Positions 25,959 to 32,877 of a DNA stretch of 64,000 nt are shown here, piece by piece. Every line of letters begins with the position of its first letter. Position 1 is the first letter of the stretch. The DNA is from JAXGXT01 sp040772665 (lineage in GTDB: Bacteria > Bacillota > Clostridia > Lachnospirales > Anaerotignaceae): the NCBI GenBank assembly GCA_040772665.1, contig JAXGXT010000003.1, positions 186,001-250,000 on the forward strand, written 5' to 3'. A model generated the notes under the pieces. That model was given only the letters and a program-made list of their open reading frames with translations, was not told where the DNA came from and did not search any database. Position numbers and translations under genes: made by a program.

Positions 25959-26531
25959 TCATCCTTGTCTGTTTTTTATTTGGCATATGCCTTGTGTCAT
26001 TGTGCCCATTGGACAATACACACACCATGACCTTGGTTTATAAAGAAGCATTGTTATAATTCCAAGCACAGTTGATGTAAGCATAACACTGTAAAAGCCG
26101 AAAGCAAATTGCCAAATCCATGGCCTAAGGCCGTTTGTGCTAACCCAGTTCCAAGGCAGTTTAAAAGTCCATAAAAGTGTTACAACTTGTGACATGTCTT
26201 TTACACCGCTAAAAACCATGTATGTTGCAAATATCATTGAGGAAAACATAGTCATAAAAAATATAAGAAAGGAATATCTAAACCACTTCTTTCTTAAAAA
26301 CGGTGGTATATCCTTATTTCTTGAAAGTTTGAACTTTTCTCCCAGTAAGGCAAAAAGCTTTCCTCTTCCGCAGTAGTTGTTGCAGTATGATTTCCCCTTG
26401 CCTGATATTGCCATTACAAGAGGCACTATAAAGCAAATTAAACCAAGCCATGCGAAAATAATATTGAAGAACCCTAATATAAGATAAGTTACAGAGGCTA
26501 TCCATAAATAATTTTTCCAATTGTTTTTCAT
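25959..26531 (-). CDS. Polytopic membrane protein with 4Fe-4S cysteine motifs (NapH/CcoG/YccM-like)
   Basis: The protein is 190 aa. About four hydrophobic helices are seen (residues about 9-42, 86-108, 117-128 and 141-165). Two paired motifs, YCNNYCGRGKL and WCVYCPMGTMTQ, are those of the 4Fe-4S binding domain of the NosR/NapH/CcoG group; the CxxCPxG form is kept. The usual C-terminal ferredoxin is encoded separately by the gene just upstream, whose stop overlaps this start by four bases. The pair probably makes one membrane electron-transfer unit. The partner and direction of electron flow are unknown. Confidence 0.78.
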   Translation of the reverse strand: MKNNWKNYLWIASVTYLILGFFNIIFAWLGLICFIVPLVMAISGKGKSYCNNYCGRGKLFALLGEKFKLSRNKDIPPFLRKKWFRYSFLIFFMTMFSSMIFATYMVFSGVKDMSQVVTLLWTFKLPWNWVSTNGLRPWIWQFAFGFYSVMLTSTVLGIITMLLYKPRSWCVYCPMGTMTQGICQIKNRQG

Positions 26532-26746
26532 ACTGAACCCTCCTTTACTTCTCTTATTTCAATAACAGAGGCGGGGCAGGCTTTAACACATTTTTTGCAG
26601 GCCACACATTTTTTTGTATCTATTTCTGCATAAAGTCCTTTTATTATTGATATGATTTTTAAAGGACATTTCTCAACACATGTTCCGCAGGCAACGCATT
26701 CCTTTTTATTTACATAAGCCGCCTTCCTTTTTTTTGATTGGTTCAT
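26528..26746 (-). CDS. 2[4Fe-4S] ferredoxin-like protein
   Basis: The protein is 72 aa with two complete clusters: CVACGTCVEKCP and CVACKKCVKACP. The N-terminus is basic (MNQSKKRKAAYVNKKE). It is the first gene of the minus-strand operon, translationally coupled to the membrane Fe-S protein. It likely docks to that protein and gives it the soluble electron-carrier part that NapH-type proteins have fused. Confidence 0.9.
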   Translation of the reverse strand: MNQSKKRKAAYVNKKECVACGTCVEKCPLKIISIIKGLYAEIDTKKCVACKKCVKACPASVIEIREVKEGSV

Positions 26747-26770
26747 AGATTAATCACCCTTACATTAGTA

Positions 26771-26846
26771 TATAATAAAATTCTTATATTATTATATGCA
26801 GTGAATATAAAATTGTCAACGATTAAATATAAGAATTTACTTATAT
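26771..26846 (-). promoter_or_regulatory. Promoter of the Fe-S/arsR operon bracketed by two AT-rich operators
   Basis: On the minus strand a perfect TTGACA (26819-26814) and perfect TATAAT (26796-26791) are 17 bases apart. Two similar inverted repeats flank it: ATATAAG-N6-CTTATAT at 26827-26846 upstream of -35, and AATATAAGAATTTTATTATA (minus strand) at 26790-26771 over the start point. They share ATATAAGAATTT. The arrangement fits cooperative binding of the ArsR dimer encoded in the operon. Confidence 0.72.
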
Positions 26847-26890
26847 AACAAAATACTTATATAAAAACACGAAAAACAGATTGTAAGTAT

Positions 26891-27402
26891 TTAAGAAAGG
26901 CTATATTTTGTTAACAAATCTTTAAAAATGCGGATATGGTTTTCTTCATCAAGAATAATACGTTCCAATATGGAAATTATATTTTCATCCACTATAAGCG
27001 AAATATGGTTTTATATAAGCTGATTGAAATTTCTTCTAACATAATATTTCGTTCCAGAAAGTCAGGAATGCATTTTTCATTAAAAATATTATATCCGCAC
27101 CAATATTCAGTTCGCATTCCCGTAACAGTTCTAAGATTAGGGTCTCCGCCAAGCAGCACAATAAGGTTGCCAAGAATGTTAAAATGTTTCATTTCTTCTT
27201 GAGAAATACACATTAGCTGTTCGGACAAATCTTCATAGACTTTATTAACAAGAAAATGCTGATAAAGATATTGTGTCATTTCTGTTAACTCGCTGTTGCT
27301 GCCTGCATAGTTTACTTGTAAAAGGTGGGCATAGTAGATGTTTCTTCCTTGCACTTCTATTGGAGGATAGGGGATTTCTAAAGAGCAATTATCTGAATTC
27401 AT
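26891..27402 (-). pseudogene. Ferritin-like protein gene with a single-base frameshift
   Basis: The intact frame from ATG 27402 (behind AGGAG) gives 136 aa and stops at TAG 26994-26992. It holds helix EMTQYLYQHFLV, the ligand motif SQEEMKHFNILGNLIVLLGGDP and EEISISLYKT. Beyond the stop, the next frame continues the fourth helix without a break: IVDENIISILERIILDEENHIRIFKDLL, with the expected E-x2-H iron ligands, ending at TAA 26893-26891. Adding one base near 26995-27000 restores a 170-aa protein. The gene is either recently broken or carries a sequencing error. The family is ferritin-like/rubrerythrin-like diiron proteins; a specific activity is not known. Confidence 0.8.
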
Positions 27403-27553
27403 TGTTTTTCTCCTTTGGGGTTTATAATACTATATTCTAAAAAGGGAGCATTGAGAATGGAATATTAATTTAATGGATTCATTTTACATTTTATGAATAT
27501 GTGATAGAATTAGTTTAGCACACTTAAATTTTTTAATGGGAAGGAAGAGTGTT

Positions 27554-28414
27554 ATGTCGAAAATATTTGTTATTGGAAATGGGCCGGCAGGAATTTCTGC
27601 TGCACTTTATGCTGTTAGAAGCGGAATGGACGTTACTGTTTTTGGCAAAGGCGAAAGTGCCCTTAAAAAGGCTCACCAGATTGATAATTATTATGGAATA
27701 AAAAATGTAAAGGGTGACGAGCTTTTTGAAAACGGAATTGAGCAGGCTGTTGAGCTTGGTGTGAAGTTTATTGAAGAAGAGGTTGTCGGGCTTGGATATG
27801 GAGAAAGCCTTTTGGTTTCTACTGCAAAGGAAGACTATAGCGCCGATGCAGTTATTATTGCTACGGGAACGTCAAGGAATGTGCCTAAAATTGATGGAAT
27901 TAAAGAACTTGAGGGCAAGGGGATAAGTTATTGTGCAACATGTGACGGATTTTTCTTTAGAGGGAAAGAGCTGGGGGTTTTAGGAAGCGGAGAATATGCT
28001 GTTCACGAAGCAACAGAACTTTTGCCTATTGCAAAAAGCGTTACAATATTTACCGACGGAAAAGAATTAGAGGTTGAGCCTCCCAAGGGAATCGGCATTA
28101 ACAAATCTAAAATAACTAAAATTGACGGTGACATGAAAGTTGAAAGAATTGAAACCATTGACGGCATAATTTCCGCAGACGGGCTTTTTATTGCACAGGG
28201 GGTTGCGGGAAGTGCGGATTTGGCAAAGAAAGTGGGAGCTGAAACAGACAATAACAAAATTATTGTAGGAGAAGATATGGCTACAAATGTTCCCGGGCTT
28301 TTTGCCGCAGGAGATTGTACGGGAGGAATGCTTCAGGTTTCAAAGGCTGTTTATGAGGGTGCCAAGGCGGCAACAGAGGCTGTTAAATATGTAAGGGCAA
28401 AAAATCAGCCATAA
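27554..28414 (+). CDS. trxB: Thioredoxin-disulfide reductase-like FAD enzyme
   Basis: The protein is 286 aa from ATG 27554 behind AAGGAAGAG; the ATG at 27536 has no site. An FAD-binding GNGPAGISAALYAVRSG lies at the N-terminus, the redox-active CATC in SYCATCDGFFF in the middle, a GSGEYAVHEATEL pyridine-nucleotide segment, and the FAD-binding end VPGLFAAGDCTGGMLQVSKAVYEGA. The nucleotide-binding GxGxxA is altered (GSGEYA), and the length is a little short of the usual 305-315 aa. In Clostridia such forms can be ferredoxin- or flavin-dependent rather than NADPH-dependent, so the electron donor is open. trxA lies 0.9 kb away on the other strand. Confidence 0.87.
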   Translation: MSKIFVIGNGPAGISAALYAVRSGMDVTVFGKGESALKKAHQIDNYYGIKNVKGDELFENGIEQAVELGVKFIEEEVVGLGYGESLLVSTAKEDYSADAVIIATGTSRNVPKIDGIKELEGKGISYCATCDGFFFRGKELGVLGSGEYAVHEATELLPIAKSVTIFTDGKELEVEPPKGIGINKSKITKIDGDMKVERIETIDGIISADGLFIAQGVAGSADLAKKVGAETDNNKIIVGEDMATNVPGLFAAGDCTGGMLQVSKAVYEGAKAATEAVKYVRAKNQP

Positions 28415-28486
28415 AAAAAGAGTTGTTAACAAATGTGAAAAGTTTGAGAAAGCTTTTCCTCATTATTATGTGCTTTAATTTACAAG

Positions 28487-28518
28487 GCGGCAAATCTTAA
28501 AGAGATGCCGCTTTTTAA
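28487..28518 (+). terminator. Terminator after thioredoxin reductase
   Basis: GCGGCA / TGCCGC arms, extended by an imperfect AATCTT/AGAGA stem, are followed by T5. Confidence 0.7.
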
Positions 28519-28542
28519 TTTATTTAAAGAAAATGATTAGTA

Positions 28543-28571
28543 TTGACTTTAATATTATTAAGGTTTATAAT
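28543..28571 (+). promoter_or_regulatory. Promoter of the DUF2089 gene pair
   Basis: TTGACT (28543-28548) and TATAAT (28566-28571) are 17 bases apart. The spacer holds an imperfect palindrome ACTTTAATA-T-TATTAAGGT (28546-28564, 8 of 9 pairs), which could be an autoregulatory site for the helix-turn-helix protein encoded next. Confidence 0.65.
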
Positions 28572-28604
28572 TAACTTTATTAAAGAAAAGGCGGAGATAA
28601 AGCT

Positions 28605-28907
28605 ATGGAGGTTATACCATCTTGGATGAGCGGTCTTGACGAGGAAGATTTAATTTTTATTAAAAACTTTATTTTGGCGTCAGGTTCTTTAAAAGAGATT
28701 GCCGTTCAGTATAAAGTTACATATCCAACTGTAAGGCTTAGGCTTGATAGAATAATACAAAAAATTCAAATTGGGGAAGGGTTTTCCAATGAACCTTATA
28801 TTGCGCTTATTAAAAAAATGGCTGTGAATGAAAAAATTGATTTTGACACTGCCAAAATTTTGATTTCCGAATATAAAAAGGTAAAAAATTTAAGGAGTGA
28901 GCAATAA
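28605..28907 (+). CDS. DUF2089-family putative helix-turn-helix regulator
   Basis: The protein is 100 aa. PSWMSGLDEEDLIFIKNFILASGSLKEIAVQYKVTYPTVRLRLDRIIQKI matches the DUF2089 core: a sigma-region-4-like helix-turn-helix (LKEIAVQYKVTYPTVRLRLDRII). The usual N-terminal zinc ribbon of longer members is absent. The gene overlaps the next, a small membrane protein, in TAATG. This pairing resembles small regulator/membrane-partner units. The target is unknown. Confidence 0.78.
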   Translation: MEVIPSWMSGLDEEDLIFIKNFILASGSLKEIAVQYKVTYPTVRLRLDRIIQKIQIGEGFSNEPYIALIKKMAVNEKIDFDTAKILISEYKKVKNLRSEQ

Positions 28908-29248
28908 TGGCTTTTGCATCTGTTAGTATACTTTTAATTATTTCAGTTTTCTTAATGGTTATCCCGGCAGGGGTTTTGCTTCAGATACTTTTATCAACAA
29001 GAAAAAGCAAATGGTTTGGCATTATTCTTCCTGTGCTTTCTTTTTTAATGTCAATTGTTTATGTTTTAAACATTTCGGGAACCAGCGTAAATGGAAGGGC
29101 TTTTTGGAGCGGCGGTTTTGGTGTTATTGTTGTGTTTATTATGGGTAATGTTCCCACAATTGTTTTATCAATTATTTACATGGCTTGCAGGGAAAAGGTT
29201 AAAAAGAACAAAGAAATTAACAAAATGAATATACATGATTTAGAATAG
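28907..29248 (+). CDS. Small membrane protein paired with the DUF2089 regulator
   Basis: The protein is 113 aa with three hydrophobic helices (about 4-27, 36-53 and 63-90) and a charged C-terminal tail (CREKVKKNKEINKMNIHDLE). It is coupled to the DUF2089 gene by a one-base overlap, behind AAGGAGTGAG. I recognise no family. By analogy with other regulator/membrane pairs it may hold or sense for the regulator; this is inference. Confidence 0.7.
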   Translation: MAFASVSILLIISVFLMVIPAGVLLQILLSTRKSKWFGIILPVLSFLMSIVYVLNISGTSVNGRAFWSGGFGVIVVFIMGNVPTIVLSIIYMACREKVKKNKEINKMNIHDLE

Positions 29249-29282
29249 TTGAAATAATTTAAAAACTTAGAGGGGTATTTTA

Positions 29283-29319
29283 AAAATAAAAAGTGAGTAT
29301 ACGTGTTACGCATACTCAC
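29283..29319 (-). terminator. Terminator of trxA (minus strand), possibly bidirectional
   Basis: GTGAGTATGCG / CGTATACTCAC arms (one mismatch-tolerant pair) around TAACA are followed on the minus strand by TTTTTATTTTT. A weaker T-rich tract also follows on the plus strand. Confidence 0.8.
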
Positions 29320-29325
29320 CAAGTT

Positions 29326-29637
29326 TTATTTTTCAAGCATTTTTATAATTTGGTCTTTTGGTCTTACTCCAACTACGCTTTCAACCACCTTGCCGTTTTT
29401 CATCACTACAAGTGTGGGAATGCTCATTACACCAAATTGGCCTGCAAGTTCAGGCTGCTCGTCAACGTTGATTTTTCCTACCTTAACTCCCTTAACTTCA
29501 ACAGCAACTTGGTCAATAACAGGAGAAACCATACGACATGGGCCGCACCATGGTGCCCAAAAGTCTAAAAGAACAGGCTGTTCGCTTTCCATTACTTCTT
29601 TTTGAAAGTTTTCTTTATTAATATTTAATGCTGACAT
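29326..29637 (-). CDS. trxA: Thioredoxin
   Basis: The protein is 103 aa from the ATG whose first base is 29637; an in-frame ATG three codons earlier sits on the ribosome binding site GAGAGG. It has the active site WAPWCGPCRM, then the cis-proline loop MSIPTLVVMKNGK. It reduces protein disulfides and is recharged by thioredoxin reductase, whose gene is close by. It is transcribed alone, with its own terminator. Confidence 0.96.
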   Translation of the reverse strand: MSALNINKENFQKEVMESEQPVLLDFWAPWCGPCRMVSPVIDQVAVEVKGVKVGKINVDEQPELAGQFGVMSIPTLVVMKNGKVVESVVGVRPKDQIIKMLEK

Positions 29638-29812
29638 AAAAATCATCCTCTCTTAACATATTGCTTTAATTAGTCATAGCATATAAAATTATAGTGTTTA
29701 TTATATTTATAGTATATACATATAAGGTGGGTTTGTATGTAACAAACTCACATAGTTTTGCGTAAGGTTGTTAATTAATTTATAAAAATTATTTTAGAAA
29801 GGGTTATTTTAG

Positions 29813-30631
29813 ATGAAAGTTATAGATTGTCATATGCATTTTCGCCCCCAACGAGAGAGTTTTAGCGATACTGCAAAATTAAGCGGTCATGAAAACACAG
29901 AAGAACATTTAAGGGAATTTTTTATGAAAAATGAAATCTGCCATGGTGTTGTTATGGGAAATCTTGGTCTTGAACCTGAAAATCATAACTATCCTGATTT
30001 TTTAAGTTATTGCATTGGTCTTGACAGCAACGTGTTTAATACAAAATCAATGGAGGAATTTGCTTATCTTGCAGAGGAAAACCTTAAAAGAGATAACTGT
30101 GTTGGTATTAAACTTTACCCCGGATATTGTCACAGTTACATTTATGATGATATGTATGAGCCTTTTTATGAGCTTGCAAAAAAATATGAAAAACCTGTGG
30201 CAATACACACAGGTGCCCTTGCTTCTTCAAAAAACGGCGGACTTTTAAAATACAGCCATCCCCTTACTCTTGACGAGGCGGCTGTTAAGCATCCTGATGT
30301 TACATTTGTAATGTGTCATTTTGGGAACCCTTGGCTTTGTGATGCAGCGGCTGTTGCAGAAAAAAATAAAAATATTATTGTTGATATTTCCGGAATTCTT
30401 GAAGGGCAGTTTGATGTGAAAAGCTTTCTTGAAGAAAGCAGAGATTACACAAATATGCTGAAAATGTGGCTTAGTTACATAGGAGATTACAGCAGAATAA
30501 TGTATGGCACAGACTGGCCTATTGTAAACATGAAAAGTTATCTTGAATTTATAAAAAGCATAATACCCGAAGAGCATCATGAAAAGGTTTTTTATGAAAA
30601 TGCAAAAAGGGTATACAAACTAAAAGTGTAA
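29813..30631 (+). CDS. Amidohydrolase-family metal-dependent hydrolase
   Basis: The protein is 272 aa, a TIM-barrel amidohydrolase_2 type. It has His7-x-His9 (IDCHMHF), a middle histidine in KPVAIHTGA, another in VTFVMCHFGNPW and the metal Asp in MYGTDWPIV. These are the expected ligands in the expected order. The substrate is unknown; relatives include decarboxylases and lactonases. The gene stands alone, followed by the repeat region. Confidence 0.85.
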   Translation: MKVIDCHMHFRPQRESFSDTAKLSGHENTEEHLREFFMKNEICHGVVMGNLGLEPENHNYPDFLSYCIGLDSNVFNTKSMEEFAYLAEENLKRDNCVGIKLYPGYCHSYIYDDMYEPFYELAKKYEKPVAIHTGALASSKNGGLLKYSHPLTLDEAAVKHPDVTFVMCHFGNPWLCDAAAVAEKNKNIIVDISGILEGQFDVKSFLEESRDYTNMLKMWLSYIGDYSRIMYGTDWPIVNMKSYLEFIKSIIPEEHHEKVFYENAKRVYKLKV

Positions 30632-30684
30632 AAGATATATATTTTTGTCTGGTTTTTGTTAAAGCCGCATAATTATGCGGCTGA

Positions 30685-30793
30685 GACCGAAGACAAACCT
30701 TGGGCGTTGACCAACCCCACTTGCTTTTTGAAAAAAGCAAGACCAAAAACTTTTATCAAAACCGCATATTCATGCGGTTTTAGATGGGTCAAG
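30685..30793 (+). repeat. Interspersed three-hairpin repeat, copy 2
   Basis: 109 bases that differ from 60905-61013 at only three positions. It contains CCTTGGGC...GACCAA, CTTGCTTTTT/AAAAAGCAAG, and AAAACCGCAT-ATTC-ATGCGGTTTT. A related palindrome GCCGCATAATTATGCGGC lies just before it (30664-30681). Spurious frames across it on the minus strand read KSKWGWSTPKVCL and are not genes. Confidence 0.85.
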
Positions 30794-31020
30794 TAGGAAG
30801 GTTGAAGATAAACGCCGACGCTGGGCATCGGAAAGAAGTCCGACGGCAAAGCCGCTTTTTCTTAAGAAAAAGTGCTGAACGAAGTAGCGGTTTGCGAAGC
30901 AAATTCCTGACAATAAAACCCTTGTGGGTGTTTGAGGGCAAAGCCCTCAAGGTTTTGACTTTGTCTACGTTCTGAGCCGCATAATTAATTATGCGGTTTT
31001 AACAAAAACTTGGGTGCTGT
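30794..31020 (+). repeat. Composite repeat-like, GC-richer intergenic segment
   Basis: The gap 30632-31031 holds no gene. After repeat copy 2 comes a segment richer in G and C than its surroundings. It has short palindromes: GACGGCAAAGCCG-type (30832-30844), GAGGGCAAAGCCCTC (30931-30945), and CCGCATAATTAATTATGCGG (about 30977-30996). GGTTTTGACTTTGT (30951-30964) corresponds to the tail GGTCTTAACTTTGT of copy 6. The outer CCGCATAATTATGCGG-like palindromes at both ends suggest a composite of several repeat units. Confidence 0.55.
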
Positions 31021-31031
31021 GTTGCGAATTA

Positions 31032-32084
31032 TCAGCTGTTAAGCTCTTCAAAAAGCTCTTTAACTGTTGTTATTTTATCTATTCGCCATGCTGTTTCACC
31101 GCAAAAAAGCAGTGAGTCTTCAATACTGCCTTGTGCGGCACGTATAAGTGCAGTGGAAATGCAATAAGGTGTTGTTTTAGGGTCGCAGTGAACAAGGCAG
31201 TTAAAGCACTTTGTCACCTTTTCGTTTTCAAGCTCTCTTTCTTTAACAAAGGCATTTCTTATGGCACGTCCGGGAAGACCCACAGGGCTTTGCACAATGA
31301 CAATGTCTTCTTTTTTTGCATTTATATAAGCTTGTTTATATTCCATAGGTGCATCGCACTCTTGTGTTGCGACAAATCTTGTTCCCATTTGCACACCGTC
31401 ACAGCCAAGGTTTATATAATGGTCTATATCGGCTCTGTCAAAAACACCGCCTGCAAAAAAAACAGGTATTTTACCATACTTTTCTTCAAAGGTTTTAACA
31501 TATTCAATGATTTTTACAACCTCTTTGTCATATTCGTCACGGCTTAAGTTTTCTGCCTCTGAAGGTGTAAAACCTAAATGTCCGCCTGCTTTTGGCCCTT
31601 CAATTACAACAAAGTCCGCAACTTTATTTAATCGTTTATCCCATCTTCTAAAAAGCACTTGAAGTGCCTTTAAAGATGAAACAATAGGTGCAAACTTTAC
31701 TTCCGTGTCTTTTAAAAGCTCGGGAAGCTCTGCAGGAAGGCCTGCGCCTGAAATAATTACATCTGCTCCGTTTTCCACACAACATTTCACATAGTCTTCA
31801 TAATGTGTTGTTGCTTTCATTATGTTTACTCCTATAATGCCGCCTTTTGAATATTCTTTTGCTTTTTTAATGTTTTCTCCCAAGGCTTTAAGGTTGGCTT
31901 TAAGTGCATTTTTAAAGAAGTTTTCGTCTTCAAAACCAGGCTGTGCCGCAGAAATTACACCTATGCCCCCTTCTTTTGCAACTGCGCCTGCAAGCCTCCA
32001 CAAGCTTATTCCCACACCCATGCCGCCTTGAATTATAGGCACGGCGACTTCAAGATTTCCTATTTTTATTCCCTTTAATTTCAT
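31032..32084 (-). CDS. FMN-dependent nitronate monooxygenase/FabK-like oxidoreductase
   Basis: The protein is 350 aa. It shows the family pattern: PIIQGGMGVGISLWRLAGAVAKEGGIGVIS, an FMN/active-site segment EGPKAGGHLGF and VFFAGGVFDRADID...GCDGVQMGTRF. It is longer than FabK in the neighbouring cluster (308 aa) and has extra C-terminal cysteines (CFNCLVHC, ISTALIRAAQG). It is transcribed away from the FAS cluster, but its promoter carries a FabT-type box, so it is probably co-regulated with fatty acid synthesis. Whether it is an accessory enoyl reductase or a nitronate/nitroalkane oxidase cannot be decided from sequence. Confidence 0.85.
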   Translation of the reverse strand: MKLKGIKIGNLEVAVPIIQGGMGVGISLWRLAGAVAKEGGIGVISAAQPGFEDENFFKNALKANLKALGENIKKAKEYSKGGIIGVNIMKATTHYEDYVKCCVENGADVIISGAGLPAELPELLKDTEVKFAPIVSSLKALQVLFRRWDKRLNKVADFVVIEGPKAGGHLGFTPSEAENLSRDEYDKEVVKIIEYVKTFEEKYGKIPVFFAGGVFDRADIDHYINLGCDGVQMGTRFVATQECDAPMEYKQAYINAKKEDIVIVQSPVGLPGRAIRNAFVKERELENEKVTKCFNCLVHCDPKTTPYCISTALIRAAQGSIEDSLLFCGETAWRIDKITTVKELFEELNS

Positions 32085-32102
32085 ATGTCATTTCTCCCAT
32101 AT

Positions 32103-32123
32103 TTTGATTATCAAACTATTATA
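32103..32123 (-). promoter_or_regulatory. FabT-type box and -10 of the divergent oxidoreductase gene
   Basis: On the minus strand TATAAT (32123-32118) is followed two bases later by TTTGATAATCAAA (32115-32103), a perfect palindrome of the FabT consensus type. Its place just after -10 fits repression. Confidence 0.75.
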
Positions 32124-32265
32124 ATTTAAGCGCTGATTAAATAAGATAATTTAGTTTTTTAAAACAACGGTTTTTATTTGACCGAAATTTTATAAAACAA
32201 TTGAAAACGAAATCAGCTTTTCCATAGGGTAAATATATTATATTCTTTAAAAGCTGTCAATAAAA

Positions 32266-32304
32266 ATAGTATCAAATGTTATTATTGATAGTTTTAGATA
32301 CTAT
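32266..32304. promoter_or_regulatory. Inverted repeat between the two FabT-box promoters
   Basis: ATAGTATCAAA and TTTAGATACTAT form an imperfect inverted repeat. Inside are half-sites TATCAAA and TTGATAG. It lies mid-way in the 326-base divergent region and could be a third, weaker regulator site. Confidence 0.4.
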
Positions 32305-32335
32305 GTTGTGTGACAAAAACATGCAAAAATAGTTA

Positions 32336-32376
32336 TTGACGTATATAATTAAATGAATTATACTTTGACTATCAAA
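32336..32376 (+). promoter_or_regulatory. fabT operon promoter with FabT box
   Basis: TTGACG (32336-32341) and TATACT (32359-32364) are 17 bases apart. The palindrome TTTGACTATCAAA (32364-32376) starts at the last base of -10. The site equals the FabT consensus of streptococci and lactococci. It predicts autoregulation of fabT and acyl-ACP-dependent repression of the FAS operon. Confidence 0.85.
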
Positions 32377-32410
32377 ATGTTTGATTTGCAAAAGATACAG
32401 GAGGGTTGGA

Positions 32411-32863
32411 ATGACGCAGACCATAAATGTCATTAATGACTTGTTAGTTCAAATTTATAATGACATTTTGTTAATTGAAGAAAGTGCCTTCAAGAAAAGT
32501 CGGTTCGAAGACATATCCGTTACAGAAGTTCACACAATTGAGGCAATAGGAATGTATGAGCCGAAAAGAATGAGTGAGATTGCCAAAAAGCTTAAAATAA
32601 CTGTGGGAACACTTACTGTGGCAATAAACAATCTTGTTAAAAAGGGATATGTTGAAAGATACAGAAGCGATAACGACAGAAGAGTTGTGAAAATTGGTCT
32701 GACAAAAAAAGGCAGGCTGCTTTTCAGAGTTCACAGCCAGTTTCATAACGTAATGGTTTCTTCTTGTGTGGAAGACCTTACTCAGGAGGAAATGAATGTG
32801 CTTACAAAAGCTTTGGGCAAGCTTAACATATTTTTAAAAGAAAAGTATAATCTTATTGATTAA
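32411..32863 (+). CDS. fabT: MarR-family fatty acid synthesis repressor FabT
   Basis: The protein is 150 aa from ATG 32411 behind AGGAGGG; a TTG 30 bases upstream lies on the operator side and is rejected. It has the MarR winged helix EIAKKLKITVGTLTVAINNLVKKGYVERYRSDNDRRVVKIGLTKKG. It is first in the cluster fabT-fabH-acpP-fabK-fabD-fabG-fabF-accB-fabZ-accC-accD-accA, the exact order of streptococcal FAS loci, and its own promoter has a FabT box. In characterised members long acyl-ACP is the corepressor. Confidence 0.92.
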   Translation: MTQTINVINDLLVQIYNDILLIEESAFKKSRFEDISVTEVHTIEAIGMYEPKRMSEIAKKLKITVGTLTVAINNLVKKGYVERYRSDNDRRVVKIGLTKKGRLLFRVHSQFHNVMVSSCVEDLTQEEMNVLTKALGKLNIFLKEKYNLID

Positions 32864-32877
32864 GTAGGGGAGAGTAT

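Noticed and set aside
30549..30746. Minus-strand frame reading KSKWGWSTPKVCL, with a twin at 60769-60966
   Set aside because: The shared peptide only reflects the repeated DNA (copies 2 and 6). Different ends, no start site. Likely to be mis-annotated as small proteins.
31032..32084. Second fabK
   Set aside because: Length, C-terminal cysteines and divergent orientation make a plain FabK duplicate unlikely; kept as FabK-like/nitronate oxidoreductase.
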